Positions 23,176-35,252 of a stretch of DNA of 64,000 nucleotides are shown in pieces. Origin of the DNA: Clarireedia homoeocarpa (taxonomy: Eukaryota; Ascomycota; Leotiomycetes; Helotiales; Rutstroemiaceae); assembly GCA_001465935.1 (NCBI GenBank), contig LNKV01000025.1:453609-517608 (forward strand). Direction: 5' to 3'. The notes beneath the pieces are model-generated. The model worked only from the letters and a program-made list of their open reading frames with translations, ran no database searches and was not told the DNA's origin. The position numbers and the translations under genes are program-made. Numbering within the stretch: position 1 is the stretch's first letter; each line of letters starts with the position of its first letter.

Positions 23176-24219
23176 ATGAAGTACACAATTCCCCTCGCAG
23201 TCATTACATCAGCGGCTTATGCCGCCGTAATACCACGGCAGGATGCTACTGTCTGTACCTTTGTCATGGTAGCGGTCGGCGGATCTCCCACGGGCGATAT
23301 CGTCGAGACTACAATCGGTGAAAATCGAATTGGCGGAGATTATCCTCGCGCAGTTTACAGTATCAATGCGAAGGTCCTGACCGATGCAAATGGCAACAAT
23401 TGCAGCATTTCCTCATCTACTGCGCAATTTCAATGCACGTCCAACTCTACCGCAACACTTTTCACATTAGGAGACAACAGTGACTTGCTTTACGACGACA
23501 CCAATGCGAATTTCCTTGCCTGTCCTGCTAATAACGGAAGCTACAATATATTCAGCCAAGCCAAGGCGGATGCCACCGGCTGTGAGACCGTTCAGTTGTT
23601 ATACGGAGGGTTCAGCTGCGCCGCATTAGGTCGCCCGACATCATCATCGACTGCCGTCCCATCAGCAACGGCTACTACTGCTCCTAGAGCAACTTCGGCA
23701 GTATCATGTCCAACGAACATCGATTCAGGCTCTTTCCAGTTTCCACACTTGATTGTTCCAACCTCGCCCGAGACCCCCGATTATGCATATGGCAATTCCT
23801 ACACTGCTCATATCACCTCAACAAATACCACCCTCTTCAACTTCGACGTGCCTTCTGACGCCCCATACACCGGCACTTGCGCCCTCATCTTCCTCTTTCC
23901 ATTTGCCTCCAACACGCAGGCCGGCACATACACATTCACAGGGATTGAAGAAGAGGAGGGAGAGCATGGTGGACTCGATTTTGCTCTTCTGTCGGGTATC
24001 GCTACTGCAGAGACAACGTATGGCACAACGCCGACCGTCACCACGGACTACGGCACCACCGAAATTCTCCCTGGAAACAATTACACCGTTGCAACCTTCC
24101 CCTGCCCTGCAGGAGAGACCGTTACGTACAGTGGAAGCAGTGTAGGTGGAGTTGGGCTGTCATACTTCGAAAATAGCGCTCCAAGTGCCATTGGCTTGTA
24201 CATGGTCCCTTGTGCCTAA
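23176..24219 (+). CDS. secreted protein with But2-type C-terminal domain
   Basis: Single exon of 347 residues. The start at 23176 was chosen because it begins a clean signal peptide (MKYTIPLAVITSAAYAAV) followed by a Kex2-like site PRQD; the open frame upstream to 23029 does not look coding. The first half (about 25-165) has four cysteines and many N-x-S/T sites. A short S/T/A linker (about 155-180) joins it to a second half resembling the Ubiquitin-3-binding But2 C-terminal domain common in fungal secreted proteins, with CALIFLFPFA, GTYTFTG and a final LYMVPCA. No GPI signal is visible. It is probably an extracellular or wall-associated glycoprotein. Domain assignment is moderate, function unknown; in plant-associated fungi such proteins are sometimes listed as effector candidates, which cannot be judged here. 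Confidence 0.72.
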   Translation: MKYTIPLAVITSAAYAAVIPRQDATVCTFVMVAVGGSPTGDIVETTIGENRIGGDYPRAVYSINAKVLTDANGNNCSISSSTAQFQCTSNSTATLFTLGDNSDLLYDDTNANFLACPANNGSYNIFSQAKADATGCETVQLLYGGFSCAALGRPTSSSTAVPSATATTAPRATSAVSCPTNIDSGSFQFPHLIVPTSPETPDYAYGNSYTAHITSTNTTLFNFDVPSDAPYTGTCALIFLFPFASNTQAGTYTFTGIEEEEGEHGGLDFALLSGIATAETTYGTTPTVTTDYGTTEILPGNNYTVATFPCPAGETVTYSGSSVGGVGLSYFENSAPSAIGLYMVPCA

Positions 24220-25513
24220 GATTGTGAAGGACTAATTCGCACTTATTGGGTTATGGCGTAACGAAAAGTTAATGAATGGGTAAAGATAGAGCTGGAATGG
24301 CATAGTGTATTAGTAATGAACCGAGGGCATGCGTGGTAGAGGCATGATGAACATGATTGGATGGCAAATGAAGCAGATTGCAACTGCCTGCAGAATGGCA
24401 TGAGCTTAATGAATAATGATCAATTTTGAAACGAATCAGCTAACTATTTTGTGTAACTTGGTGATACATCTTTCATTACCCTGCTAATATGTTGCGGGGA
24501 AATTTTGAAATGTATTTCATTGGCTACTATTGGTGATTGTCATACAGCAGCTTCCATTTAGCACCCATTCGTTTCTCTTGCCAAAGAAACCAAAAACACC
24601 GAAATGGTCTCGCTTCTCCTTATCAACATCTGAACTGGAAAAGGGGAATGCAAGCCACAGAAATTCTAGATAAGATGGAATGAAGAAGTGGCAGCTTTCC
24701 GGTCCAATGGAATGATACGGATATACAAGCTTTCCGGGGATACATCAATCTGCAAGTCGTTGGAATGGGCACACGGATGTATTCCGCCGTGTGCTGTAAT
24801 GATGCATGAACACCGCTGTTCAACAGTGTCGTGTGCGAGCGAAACCGGCGGTCTCCTCGCGACGTTCCTGAAGCTATGCGAATCAAGAAATCGCCTCCAG
24901 AACTCCATCAAACTTCCCACAACAAAGTCTTTTAAGACGGCTATGAGAATTCTATCTGTACATCACCACCAGAGAAAGATTTGTGTGCCAGCCCGGACCC
25001 AGGGATCCATTCGGCAATAGCACGGAAACACGGCATCTACTTTCTGTAAGTTAAAATTCTTGAAGCAAATCATATTCGTCATTAACGGTAAAGCTTGTTG
25101 TTGATCCTACGCTCCGGTGAGTGACTGCACTTTTTTCATGCAGGCTAGTGCTTGTTTATTGGGTCGTTCAGACTTGCACTTCTTGCACTCGGCGCCCAAC
25201 GCCGACCCTCGGCCAAGTTTGTTATCTTGCCGTGAGGATGGATACGACTTTTTGAGAGCTGGGTTGCTATTTGACTCATGGGTTTCCTCTCTTTGAGGTT
25301 TGTGTCAATGAGAGTTTGTTTGTTTCATTCCTGTACATGGACGTCTACTGCTGAGGGAATCCCTTGTTTAGCCAATTGATTTGTTTAATGGCCTTTCATG
25401 CTCTAGAAGCAGTTCTTCTATCTCGTCTCGCAATCTTCGATCTCTTTCTCATTTAGCGTATCATGAGAATACATTGTGACTATCCAATTACTCTCTGATC
25501 TCCCTGTACAAAT
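24220..25513. other. intergenic 1.3 kb before the MFS gene
   Basis: No supported gene. Probable 3' end of the But2 gene and promoter of the transporter. Nothing repetitive of note. Confidence 0.5.
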
Positions 25514-27536
25514 ATGTCTTCAAATTCAGTTCACCATGATTCTCAGGAACCGTCCAAACCATCGTCTCCTAAATTACATCCGAGACCATCAGTCGAAGAC
25601 TCTTACTCCATACATAGCACCACTAGCAGCATTCATTCAGCAAACACCAAACAACAACAAACTCCACCACTGACTGCCATTCCCTCTCACATCTCCCACA
25701 CCCAAGACGCTCCCATTCAACAGTACACCTCTTACGTCGAAGTCCCTGACGAAATATACGACCGCATCCCGCCGAATCGGAAGGTAGTCATCGTAGGCCT
25801 TCTCTCTTTCTGCAGTTTCCTTGCACCAATTTCAAGTACTACAGTTTTGGCAGCAGTACCGGAAGTAGCTTCCACGTATGGAAGCACGGGGACTGTTATC
25901 AATCTGAGCAATGCGGCGTATATGGTGTTCATGGGCGTGAGCCCATGTTTCTGGGGACCACTGAGTCAGGTATATGGACGGAGATGGGTAAGTCCATCCC
26001 ATAGTACAAGGTTGTCCCATATTCAGTCGAACATTGAAAACTCTAGACTCGTGATCCTATCTCACAGATATATCAATAGATGTATTCAATAAACACCAGG
26101 CTAATCACCGCACAGATCTGTATCATAACTTCCTTCCTCTTCTGCTGCTGCTCCATCGGCACCGCACTTGCCCCTAACCTCCCCGCCTTCTTCATCTTCC
26201 GCATTCTCACCGCCTTCCAAGGAACCTCCTTCCTTACTATCGGCGCCTCCTGCATCGGGGACATTTACCGGCCGCTCGAGCGCGGCACTGCCATGGGCTG
26301 GTTTCTCTCGGGAACATTGATCGGGCCCGCGCTCGGGCCTTTCATCGGCGGCATCATCGTGACGTTCCAGTCCTGGCGCGTGATCTTCTGGCTGCAGACC
26401 GCGCTTGCGGGGTGCGCGGCTGTGGGAGCGTGGTTCTTGCTACCGGAAACTATTCACCAGAAGAAGCAGGACGACTTGGTGGGGCTGGGGTGGAGGAAGA
26501 AAGCGGGGGTTTTGTGGGGGATGTTGAATCCGTGGAGAGTGGTGAGGTTGTATAGGTATCCGAATTTGATCATGGTTGCGCTGGCGAGTAGTAGTTTGGT
26601 TTGGAATATGTATTCTTTGTTGACGCCCTCTCTTCCTATCCCTTCATCCCCCCTCTTCCCCCCCCCCCCTTCCTCTTTGTTCCTTCACCGAAGAAGAATC
26701 AAAACTGAAATTCACACTAACACAAATCCTCCCCAGATCCGCTACATTCTTAACCCCCGCTTCCACCTTACCACGCCGATCCAATCCGGGCTCTTCTACC
26801 TCGCCCCGGGTTTCGGCTACATCCTCGGAACTTTCATCGGCGGCCGCTACAGCGATCACATCACGCTCAAATACACCAAGCTGCGCGGCTCGCGCGTCCC
26901 CGAAGACCGTCTGCGCTCTGCGCTCCCGTTCATGGGCATCGTGATCCCGGCTTGCATGTTGTTGTACGGATGGAGCGTGGAGAAGGATTTTGGCGGTATC
27001 CCGTTGCCTGTTGTGATGATGTTTATGCAGGGCGTTGCGCAGTTGTTTTGTTTTCCCAGCTTGAATACTTATTGTTTGGATGTGATGCAGAGGAACGGGG
27101 CGGAGGTTATTGCGGGGAATTGTGAGTGCTTTTGGTTTTTCCTTGGTTGCTTCGATGTACTTGGATACTGGTTTGTCTGCGAGGGGGAACAACTATCGAT
27201 CCCTATTAGTGAAAACGAGACTGACAGACGATCTCTCTAGATATGATAAGATACCTCTTCGCAGCTCTGGGCTCAGCAACGGTTCTACCAGCGGTGGAGA
27301 AGATCGGCGTAGGCTGGTTTAGTACCATTAGCGCGGGGTTCTTAGTGATGAGCAGTTTGGCGACAGCGGCGGCTGTCAAGTGGGGACGAGGGTGGAGGGA
27401 CGGGGTTGATGCGAAGAAGAGGGCACAAAGAAAGAAGGTGGGGGATAGGAAGAAGGAGAAAGATGTGGAGAGAGGAGTTGGGGTTGTGGATGTTGAGGAG
27501 ACTGGGAGGGAAAAGACGAAGGAGGATAATATTTGA
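25514..27536 (+). CDS. MFS drug:H+ antiporter, DHA1 family (Qdr/Dtr1-like)
   Basis: Exons 25514..25987, 26116..27121 and 27241..27536 give 591 residues, introns 128 and 119 nt. A cytoplasmic N-terminus of about 90 residues rich in S, Q and H is followed by 12 predicted spans. Family marks are NLSNAAYMVFMGVSPCFWGPL, the loop GRRW of motif A, FRILTAFQGTSF, GPALGPFIGG, LFYLAPGFGYILGTFIGGR and a C-terminal basic tail. This group exports drugs, weak acids or polyamines at the plasma membrane. The middle exon contains 108 in-frame bases (26629..26736) that interrupt LLTP/IRYILNPRF, normally contiguous in the family. They carry a branch point CACTAAC and a CCCCAG acceptor but no GT at the 5' edge. 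If they are spliced out, the protein has 555 residues. Family confident, substrate unknown. Confidence 0.85.
26629..26736 (+). other. intron-like insert lacking a 5' splice donor
   Basis: A 108-base segment (36 codons, no stop), very rich in pyrimidine and P/S codons, ends with CACTAAC 15 bases before CCCCAG. Its left edge reads ACGCCC|TCTCTT with no GT. It includes a C-homopolymer of about ten bases near 26660. Confidence 0.6.
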
Positions 27537-27911
27537 ATGGGTCCAAGTTTTATAAGTCAGGTCCTTGGAAAAGCGGTGTTGTGGCCTGGAATGGTGTTGG
27601 AAGTACATCCTTTGCCTGCCTCTAGGGTAAAGGAAAAAGTAATAGGTGTGCATTATAAAGAAAGTGCGAGTAAAGCGGATACTAACAAGTGAATATGGGA
27701 AGTATCTTAGATGGGCGAGTTTTCCTGGTAATGGATTGATTTGTATAATGGTTTATGAGACGATGACAACATGATATAGATGGATAGAAGAATACCTACA
27801 CGGATTAATGAAAGAGGTAGCGACTACCCATTTGTTGCCCGGCTAATCATGAATGGTTTTATAAGGACTAGAAGAAGCACGCTGTATATATATAGTAATA
27901 TATAAATGATA
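27537..27911. other. convergent 3' region
   Basis: About 375 bases between the 3' ends of the transporter and the WD40 gene. It is AT-rich toward 27880-27910 and holds no gene. Confidence 0.5.
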
Positions 27912-29415
27912 TCAACCAAAACTAATCTTCTGCCTCGTCAAGTCTCTAAAGATATCATCCAAAACATTTCTCTTCCTCTTTCCTCTATCTCTTTCTTCGT
28001 CCGCATGAACGTCTGAATTACTCTGCTCCACTTGGTCAAGTTCGTCATCTTCTGCTGTCCGCGGTATCCACGCTCTAATCTGACCATCTGAGTGAGCAGA
28101 GAAGATCCCATCTGCTGGCTCTCTCCATGCTAGGGCTGTTATCCGATTCCCGATATTCCTCTCGCCAGTCCGAGATCTAACTGCTGCTACTGCTGGAACA
28201 GGAACTTTCAATCGTTTTAAGAGTCTTCCTTCGTGTAACTCGAAAACGAGAATCTCTCTTTCGTTAGGGAAAAAAAGCAGGTCTTGCATTGGCGGGGTCA
28301 AGCTTGTAGGGGAAGTGAGGATAGGACAGCTCGAAAGATGACCGTTTTTCAAAGTAGGACCAAAACTAGCAAGCGTATTCGCACCACTCGCCGCATCCCA
28401 GACCCGGATCCGGTCGTCATGCGCAGCCGAGGCAATGAACCTCCCATCATCTGTCCAAGTAAGACCATTCACAGCTCCAGTATGTGCCTTCGCCGTGTCC
28501 CTGCTACGCTGCCCACTCCCCGCTATAACACCGACCGAATCCTCCAAGTCTAACAGCCCCAAACACCCAGAGCTCTTTCTTATATCCCACAACCGGACCG
28601 ATCCGTCCACACACCCGCTCGCTAGCACATGTTCCACAGTCGGATGCCAGACAATCGAAAGCAAAGCGCCATAGTGTCCGGCCAGCGAATGTGTGCTCGC
28701 GCCAGACCGGAGATCGACCAGCCGCACTGCCGGGTGTTGCGTCGCGCAAGCCACCAGGAGATGCTGTGCGATGGGTGATAGAGCATGGGTGTATACGATG
28801 GAGCCGAGATTGAAGTCCGCAGAGAGGGCAAGCGTCTCCGTCGAGTAGAGTTTCAGGTGGTGATCGTATGAAGAGGAAAGGAAGGCTGCGGAATCAAAGG
28901 GGTAGAAACTCAGATGCGTGATACCAAATTTGTGAGTGGATGCTGTTCTGTGTGGTTGGAGCCCCGAGTTAGTGGATGCTGGAGAATTGAGGAGATTGCA
29001 TGTTCTTACCTAGGGACCGTTCCGGTTGGTCGGAATATGTATTTTGATGCCCCGGCCGGTACTTGTTCAAGATCCCATAGTTTGATGCTTGAATCGGCAC
29101 CTCCAGAAAGAAGACTATTTTTTGCTCAATTAGCTGGTGTTGGAATTCACCTATGTGTATTTATACTAACATCTTTCCCTCAAATTTATCTATCGCTAAT
29201 GCGTTTACTCCGGTTTGATGCGCCCATAGCTTTAGTTCAGTTGGATCTCGATCTCGAGGTCTCTCGTCGCCATTGTTACTTATAGCTTTCTCGCCTCCAT
29301 TGAATTGTAGGCTCGGAGCTGGCTGTATCGCATGAAGCAACTGTGAGGTTTGGATGCGCGCGAAGGCTTTTGGGTCAAGATTGCCCGTGGACCGGTCAAA
29401 CAGCAACTGATTCAT
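27912..29415 (-). CDS. ckn1: Cockayne syndrome A (ERCC8/Ckn1)-like WD40 repair protein
   Basis: Exons 29415..29171, 29114..29010 and 28947..27912, introns 56 and 62 nt, close to 461 residues. An ATG at 29430 in the same frame would add five. The N-terminus MNQLLFDRSTGNLDPKAFAR and the first blade LLSGGADSSIKLWDLEQ match CSA orthologues. Further WD repeats include VDLRSG, LASGCVDGSVRLWDIRK, IASAAHDDRIRVWDAASG and GIFSAHSDGQIRAWIP. The tail is basic (RGKRKRN). CSA is the substrate receptor of a CRL4 (DDB1-Cul4) ubiquitin ligase that handles stalled RNA polymerase II in transcription-coupled nucleotide excision repair. Seven-bladed propeller architecture is likely. The call rests on the N-terminal signature, since generic WD40 repeats alone would not separate it from other receptors. 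Confidence 0.82.
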
Positions 29416-29632
29416 ACATCTGCTATTCACTGTTAAAGATTTTTTTCGGTACGAAGGTAATGAACAAAACTTGACGTGGCAAGGTTGAGGTTTGAAATCA
29501 TTGCGACAGCGATAGATTGATTACGTGGGGCTAGAATTCTCAAAAGATTTCTATTTTGAGCTAACATTTTGTTCCGCAGCACCGCTCTACAATTTCCTCC
29601 ATCAGAAAAAACAATACACAGAGAAGTACAGG
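29416..29632. promoter_or_regulatory. bidirectional promoter CSA-like / Rrn10-like
   Basis: Just over 200 bases separate the divergent start codons. The short spacing implies a shared promoter. No specific binding site is claimed. Confidence 0.6.
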
Positions 29633-30335
29633 ATGGCTTCCAAAGCATTCTCCCAGAATGCATTTCTCCATCCAGAAGTCGGACAGGAATCACTTGAGGA
29701 GGACAGTGTTACAAAACTCAAAAAAGCTTCCGTGTACGATGCTGTCGCAGGTAACAAAACACGCACCATGCTCGCATAAGTCGGAGATAAAGAACATTAT
29801 TTTATTGACATGTTGCTCAGGTCGGATCTCTGCAGCAGGTTTCATTCCCAGGAACGCAGTTGTCTCCTCAACTCGGGATACTACATCAAGTTCTTTAAGT
29901 GCTGTTCCCCCGGAATCAGTACTGTTTCGGAGCAAGAATGCACCGACGAGATATGCCGAATCGGACATCTACTTTGCGAACGAACGAGAGTCGCCGATTG
30001 CCCTGCCCGAGTCTGACCTCCTGAAGGCTCTACATAGTTATACTTCAGATTTTTATGCACGTGCGACTGCGGATGGAGGGGCGATAGATTGGCGCAGCAT
30101 GGACGAAACGGCATTAATAGGATTGGGTATTTTGCTGGAAGAAGCCTCACGCGAGATACTGGGGGAAACGGGAGACCTGACGTTCACGGAAGGAGAAGAA
30201 TTCAATATCAATACTTCTAGGGCTGGCAATGGCGGCCGCAGGCGAAGGAGCAGCGTGGTCAGCCCATCTCGAAAAGCCAGAAGATCAGCAAAGAGACGAC
30301 GCATCCTGGAAGATCATGCCAATGGGACAGGTTGA
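29633..30335 (+). CDS. rrn10: Rrn10-like RNA polymerase I upstream activation factor subunit
   Basis: Exons 29633..29750 and 29821..30335 join in phase 1 across a 70-nt intron to give 210 residues. The start ATG is the first in the VYDAVAGR-containing frame. The conserved core is LPESDLLKALHSYTSDFY followed by SMDETALIGLGILLEEA and GETGDLTF, which I associate with Rrn10, a small subunit of the upstream activation factor that recruits RNA polymerase I to rDNA. A basic C-terminus (RRRRSS, RKARRSAKRRR) predicts nuclear or nucleolar location. The family call comes from memory of this motif and is moderate; otherwise it is a conserved fungal nuclear protein. Confidence 0.6.
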
Positions 30336-30523
30336 AATCAATACAGTGTAGTCGGCCACTACCAGAGCGTTGGACTTGATTTGGGGTTACTGTCACATCG
30401 GGTTTCAGGCGAAACTTATCGCGGACCGCCACACGTCAAGGGGTCCAATGCTCAAAAGAGGTTAACGGAAGAGACTCATCATCGTCAGAAAACCGGTCAG
30501 GATGACGAGTAGATTTCGATAAG

Positions 30524-30549
<26 letters not shown>
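30524..30549. repeat. poly-T tract (26 T)
   Basis: Uninterrupted T run just downstream of the Rrn10-like gene. Confidence 0.95.
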
Positions 30550-30556
<7 letters not shown>

Positions 30557-32809
30557 CTCTTTCCCAGCAAGTCAAAACGCGAGTAGGATCACACCGGTTT
30601 CGTGGCGTGGTATTATATTTTCTTCTTTTATACCCCCCACCATGTCTCCAATGACGGATAGCAAAATATGGTTCGGCGGCTGCGATCGAAGCCGAACTAT
30701 AAGCAAGTATCTCGGCATGTTCGGCTACACATGCGGATGATGTCTCGCCGTGCTTAACCGGCTTGACACCACGGGGAGGGATCTAGTACGCCCAAGGAGA
30801 AATCTCGTGCAACATGAGTTTTGGATGCACTCTTTTCATTTGACATGTCGGATTGAGTAAGTGTGCATGAAATTGAGTGGTGTTACACCGACATTTGCGC
30901 TTACATGAATGTATGTATGTGATGCAAGCACAAGTACGGAAGTACAATAGAATAGCTCGGCATCTGGCAGAAACGAAATTTCTAGCAATAACTCTTTTGG
31001 GGTGGACGTGAATAAAAGAGGCACGCGGATTCGCACTTTTCGCTTGAGGCGCGAGAGAAGAGAATATTCTCCACCTCACACGTGGGAAAAAGGTCCGTTG
31101 CAGGAATGCCCGGCTCATGTTTGACCAATGAGGCGTATATATATTAATGTGCACGTGTGAGTCTGGCACATTTCCTTTGGAGGGGTCGGTTTCATGGGAG
31201 GCTGGGAAAGCCGTTATTTTCCTTATCTGTTTTGCTCCAGGCATAGCAGCTTGCTCCTGCCAGCCTACTGTACGTACTTAGAATCTGGAGTACAGCAAGC
31301 GGACGAGCGGGCAAGCACACAAGCGACAGGAAGGACACGACACAACATCAAGCAGGCTTAAAGAAAGTTTTTTTAATTTTCGCTTTCGAATAGATGGTAG
31401 GCAAGGATATCCTTTTCTTGCCTATGAAACGCAAATGAAAGGATGCGCATCAATCTAAGTTTTTACTGTATCATTCGTAATACCACACTATCTACCGTGG
31501 AGATGATTGGGAACATCCCTCAAACCGACTGGTCAAAAACGACATCTCACACCATTGGTCAGTTCGCATAGCAAACACAAACGGAACAAAGCACTTCATC
31601 TCCTTTCTTCAGATCAGCATTTCGAACTCCTTTCCTCCTACAAGTATGTAAATGCACATCAAGTCAGGGCACAAATCACATGGCACAATGTTGCTTTTAG
31701 CCGTAACGCCTTATCTCCTCCCATCTACTGGATTCTTGGCTTGGCTTGGAAGGAGGGATATTTTGAATATCAGCCTCCTTGGAAGGGGGGGAGGGGGGAA
31801 CAGGTAGAAAGAACTAGTGATCCCATCGCATGGGTTTCCCCGTCCCCCCCCCCGAAACCTATCCGATCTTTGGTTATGCTGCCTAAGTTATCTACGGAGG
31901 GATGACTAACTTACACGGAGCATATTTACTTGTACGTGTAATCTAAGGTCGTTTTAGCATAGCATAGATTTTGTGCAAAAAAGCGGTGAGGTTAGATGCG
32001 GGTAATGAATGAACGAACGAACGAATGCACTAGACTGGATTGTATGTATTGTATGAATGGATGAATGAACAAACGCATGAACGAAGGATATGTAAGAAGA
32101 GTAATAGAAAGATAGCAAGCAGTAGGCAGAGAGAGGGAGGTAGGACCCGTGCGTGGTGCCGATATGTCAGATGATGAGTGAGGGTGGATGAAAAAGAGGA
32201 TCAAGAACGAACGAATCCACCGCATGTGATACGATGCGACGTTAGAAGATGGAGAGGGATTGTGAGACTATTCTGTCAATAAGTGCAACGGACAACGGAC
32301 AACGGACAACGAACACAGAGGATCTCTTCCTTCTGCGGCATCATTTGCGGCTTTGATGAATAACTGGTACGATACTGGATGGATAAGGAAAGGCATGGCA
32401 CCGCTGGGGTTGTACTGCCGGCAGTGAACGACGGTCTTCGGGCAGCAATTTGTATCTTTTCATCTTGATATCTACTGTACGAGAGACGGGAGGTAATCGC
32501 ATCTCACCGACGTTGAACCTAGAGACAGTGTCGATGTCTAGCCATGCAGTTGTCCCTCTGTGGCTTAGATACTTGGAACTTAGGACGCGGCCTACCTTAG
32601 TCAAAAGCTTCATTTCCTTCCAGAAGGGACAGCGAAGCAGCTGAAGAGTGGTGGAGTGGAGTGAGTAAATTTCCCCCATGTATAAATTTGAGTTTGCCAT
32701 TTGGCCGAAGCGCAACAACTTACTTGTGCAAGTGAGAGGCCCCAGCTGGTCTCTACAAGTATGTATCGTGAAATCTTTGGGAACCGACATTATATGATCG
32801 TCGCTTTGA

Positions 32810-32833
32810 TTTTTTTTTTTTTTTTTTTTTTTT
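32810..32833. repeat. poly-T tract (24 T)
   Basis: Uninterrupted T run inside the gene-poor region. A small frame reading through it is an artefact. Confidence 0.95.
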
Positions 32834-33125
32834 CCCTCTCCATCTGGCGTGGCGCGCGCGTTCCCACTTCTTGGTGGCGGTGAAAAAATGGTAGCCAAAA
32901 CGATGGTACGATGGTGGCGATGGGTAGCTGGACAGCTTTGAGGGATCTACTTTGTCCGTTTAAGGGTTCGATGGCTGGCTGCCGTTGCTGGAATAGGTAT
33001 GGCGATGACGATGGTGACGGCGATGGCTATGCTGTACGCATATATTCGCGCTGTACCAGCAAGTAGGTAGGTGGGCATCGCTGTCCGTTGACTGACAATC
33101 AATTAATGCCCGACGCGAGTGAGCT

Positions 33126-33172
33126 TTGTCTTGCCTTGCCTTGCTTTGCCTTGCCTTGCCTTGCCTTGCTAC
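33126..33172. repeat. CCTTG pentanucleotide repeat
   Basis: About nine CCTTG units with one CTTTG variant. Three overlapping leucine/alanine/cysteine-rich frames here come from the repeat. Confidence 0.9.
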
Positions 33173-33794
33173 ATGTATGTCGATCGGAGAGTTTCATTTG
33201 CTTTCGTCGCTTCGGGATCTGGAGATGGGATTTGGATGTACGGAGCAGCACCCGGTGTTATCCCATCTCATCTCATCGTTCGCCCACCCCGGTCCTATGG
33301 ATGGCAGATCGCGATTAAGGGGTCTCTCTCAATGTGTTGGAAGGTTTCGGGGACCTCACAATCATACAGCATATTGTCTATAAAGTATATTTCTATGTAT
33401 AGTACAAAATCCAAAAATCCAAAAAAAATCAAAAAATCATGGGCAAAGTTGTTGTACGGGTAGCAGAAGGAAGGAAGATCCTCTCCCCGTTCTCTCAAGC
33501 ACGCACGCGACGGGATCCATGACTCGAGTTAGCCGAGCTGAAGGCCATTTGTAGTCTCGCTCCGTGCTGAATATCGCCTTTCCCCCCCTTCCCTTATACC
33601 GTCGTCTCTGGTAGTCAACTCAGTAGGGAAGTGACTTGTCAGGAACAGAAATATGATTGGCCGATAGACTGGAACCGTTTAAAATCGTTTCCCCCGCTTT
33701 TTTATTTTTCTGCTTTTGCTTGTCGGCGCGAGAAATACTGGACTCACAATGAATGATGTGCAAACATGTGCCATGGCAATACTTACTTCGTATG

Positions 33795-33846
33795 GAGCAC
33801 GAGGAGCACGACGAGCACGGCGAGCACGACGAGCACGACGAGCACT
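33795..33846. repeat. GAGCACGAC nonamer repeat
   Basis: Six imperfect nine-base units, giving R/A/T/S-rich shadow frames on both strands. Confidence 0.9.
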
Positions 33847-35169
33847 GTGAAAAATCATGACATGCCTCTTCTGCGTCACGTTGCTCGTGTTTGGCGGGAA
33901 GGAACAGCTGGGAAGCAGGGCGGCTTTTATGATCATCATCGCATTGCTATCCCAACCGCTTCATAATGCCATGTTACCAACTTACCATTGCATTACATAT
34001 CCCGGCGCTTTGATAGCGCCCCATTTTACAGCACGACAAGGGCATGTAAGTCCGAGCGAGGGAGACCAACAGCCGACTGGTCATTTCTTTTCCCACGCTA
34101 TTCTGTGCAAAAGATGGAGGAGGGAAAGAGGGCGAGAACGACATGTTTCCAGAAGGAGCAAAAAAACAATCATGTCATTTTCCCGCAAAACCCGCTCTCC
34201 CAGTTTCTTTTCATGAGGTGCACGGCTTAAAAGAGGGGCTCGAAGGATTCTACTGCTTGAGCTCGAGCGTCTTTTGGTCCTCCCATGCCCGAGGTCTCGG
34301 TATGTACCTTGACAAGGAGGCCTGTCTAATAAATTTACCTGGGTAGGTAAGATTACCGTGCTTGCTTGTGCTTTGGCTGTCTGTCCACTTGGGAAGAGTC
34401 AGGACAGAACAGACCGCATGCGAAAGGAGATTAACTGGCTGCATATCTGTCCCAGAAGTGCAGTAGTGATATGCTCAAGGGCATCATGTCGATTCTTTCC
34501 ATCGGTATATCTCATCGCTACGAAAAATCGCATGCAGAATCCGGGCGAATTTATTCGTCGGTTCTGGATCGTCATAATAGGTAATGGACATGTGAATGCG
34601 ACGACGCAGACCTGGAACTTACTCGCAACACATACTTAGACAGTCTGGTCATGCGACTACTTCACTCTCCATTCGTTTGGAAGCTGACGTCCGAAAGAGG
34701 ACTCAGGCTATGCTTGGCAAGCAAATAAGTGTTGCGCCTCTTTCTTTCATTCGGGGTAGAGAAGTTGGGGATCTGGATGCAGCAGCAAATCAGATGCATT
34801 GTACGCCGCGAGCGTAAAACATGAGAAATTCCTACCGTGTACGTCTGTGGTACGGATAAGGCCAGACGAGGTGATGGAGAGAGAGGAAGGAAGAACTGGA
34901 GTGAACCCCTCGCTTGTGGTGTCTGCAACCCCCTCCCCGGTTTCTCGCTGCTTATTGAATGGATCGGACTAGGGGATTATCATCAAATTTGTCCCAGTTA
35001 TTTTTTATATATTTTTTTTTCATGTGCTTCCACGGAGCAGAGTACATAGTACCAAGTACAAGTGCATCTGTAGATCCGGATAATCGGGTGAAGAATGGGG
35101 TGTTTGATTGGTGATTGATATTCGAAATGTATCTTCCAACTGTAGGGATTGTTGAAATTAACCGTTGGG

Positions 35170-35252
35170 TGCTGGTTTGTCTGGTTTTGTCTGGTTTGCG
35201 TGGTTTGTCTGGTTTGTCTGGTTCGCCTGGTTCGCCTGGTTTGTCTGGTTCA
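35170..35252. repeat. TGGTTTGTC nonamer repeat
   Basis: About nine imperfect nine-base units (TGGTTTGTC, TGGTTCGCC). They encode a W/F/V-rich shadow on plus and an N/Q/T-rich shadow on minus. Confidence 0.9.
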
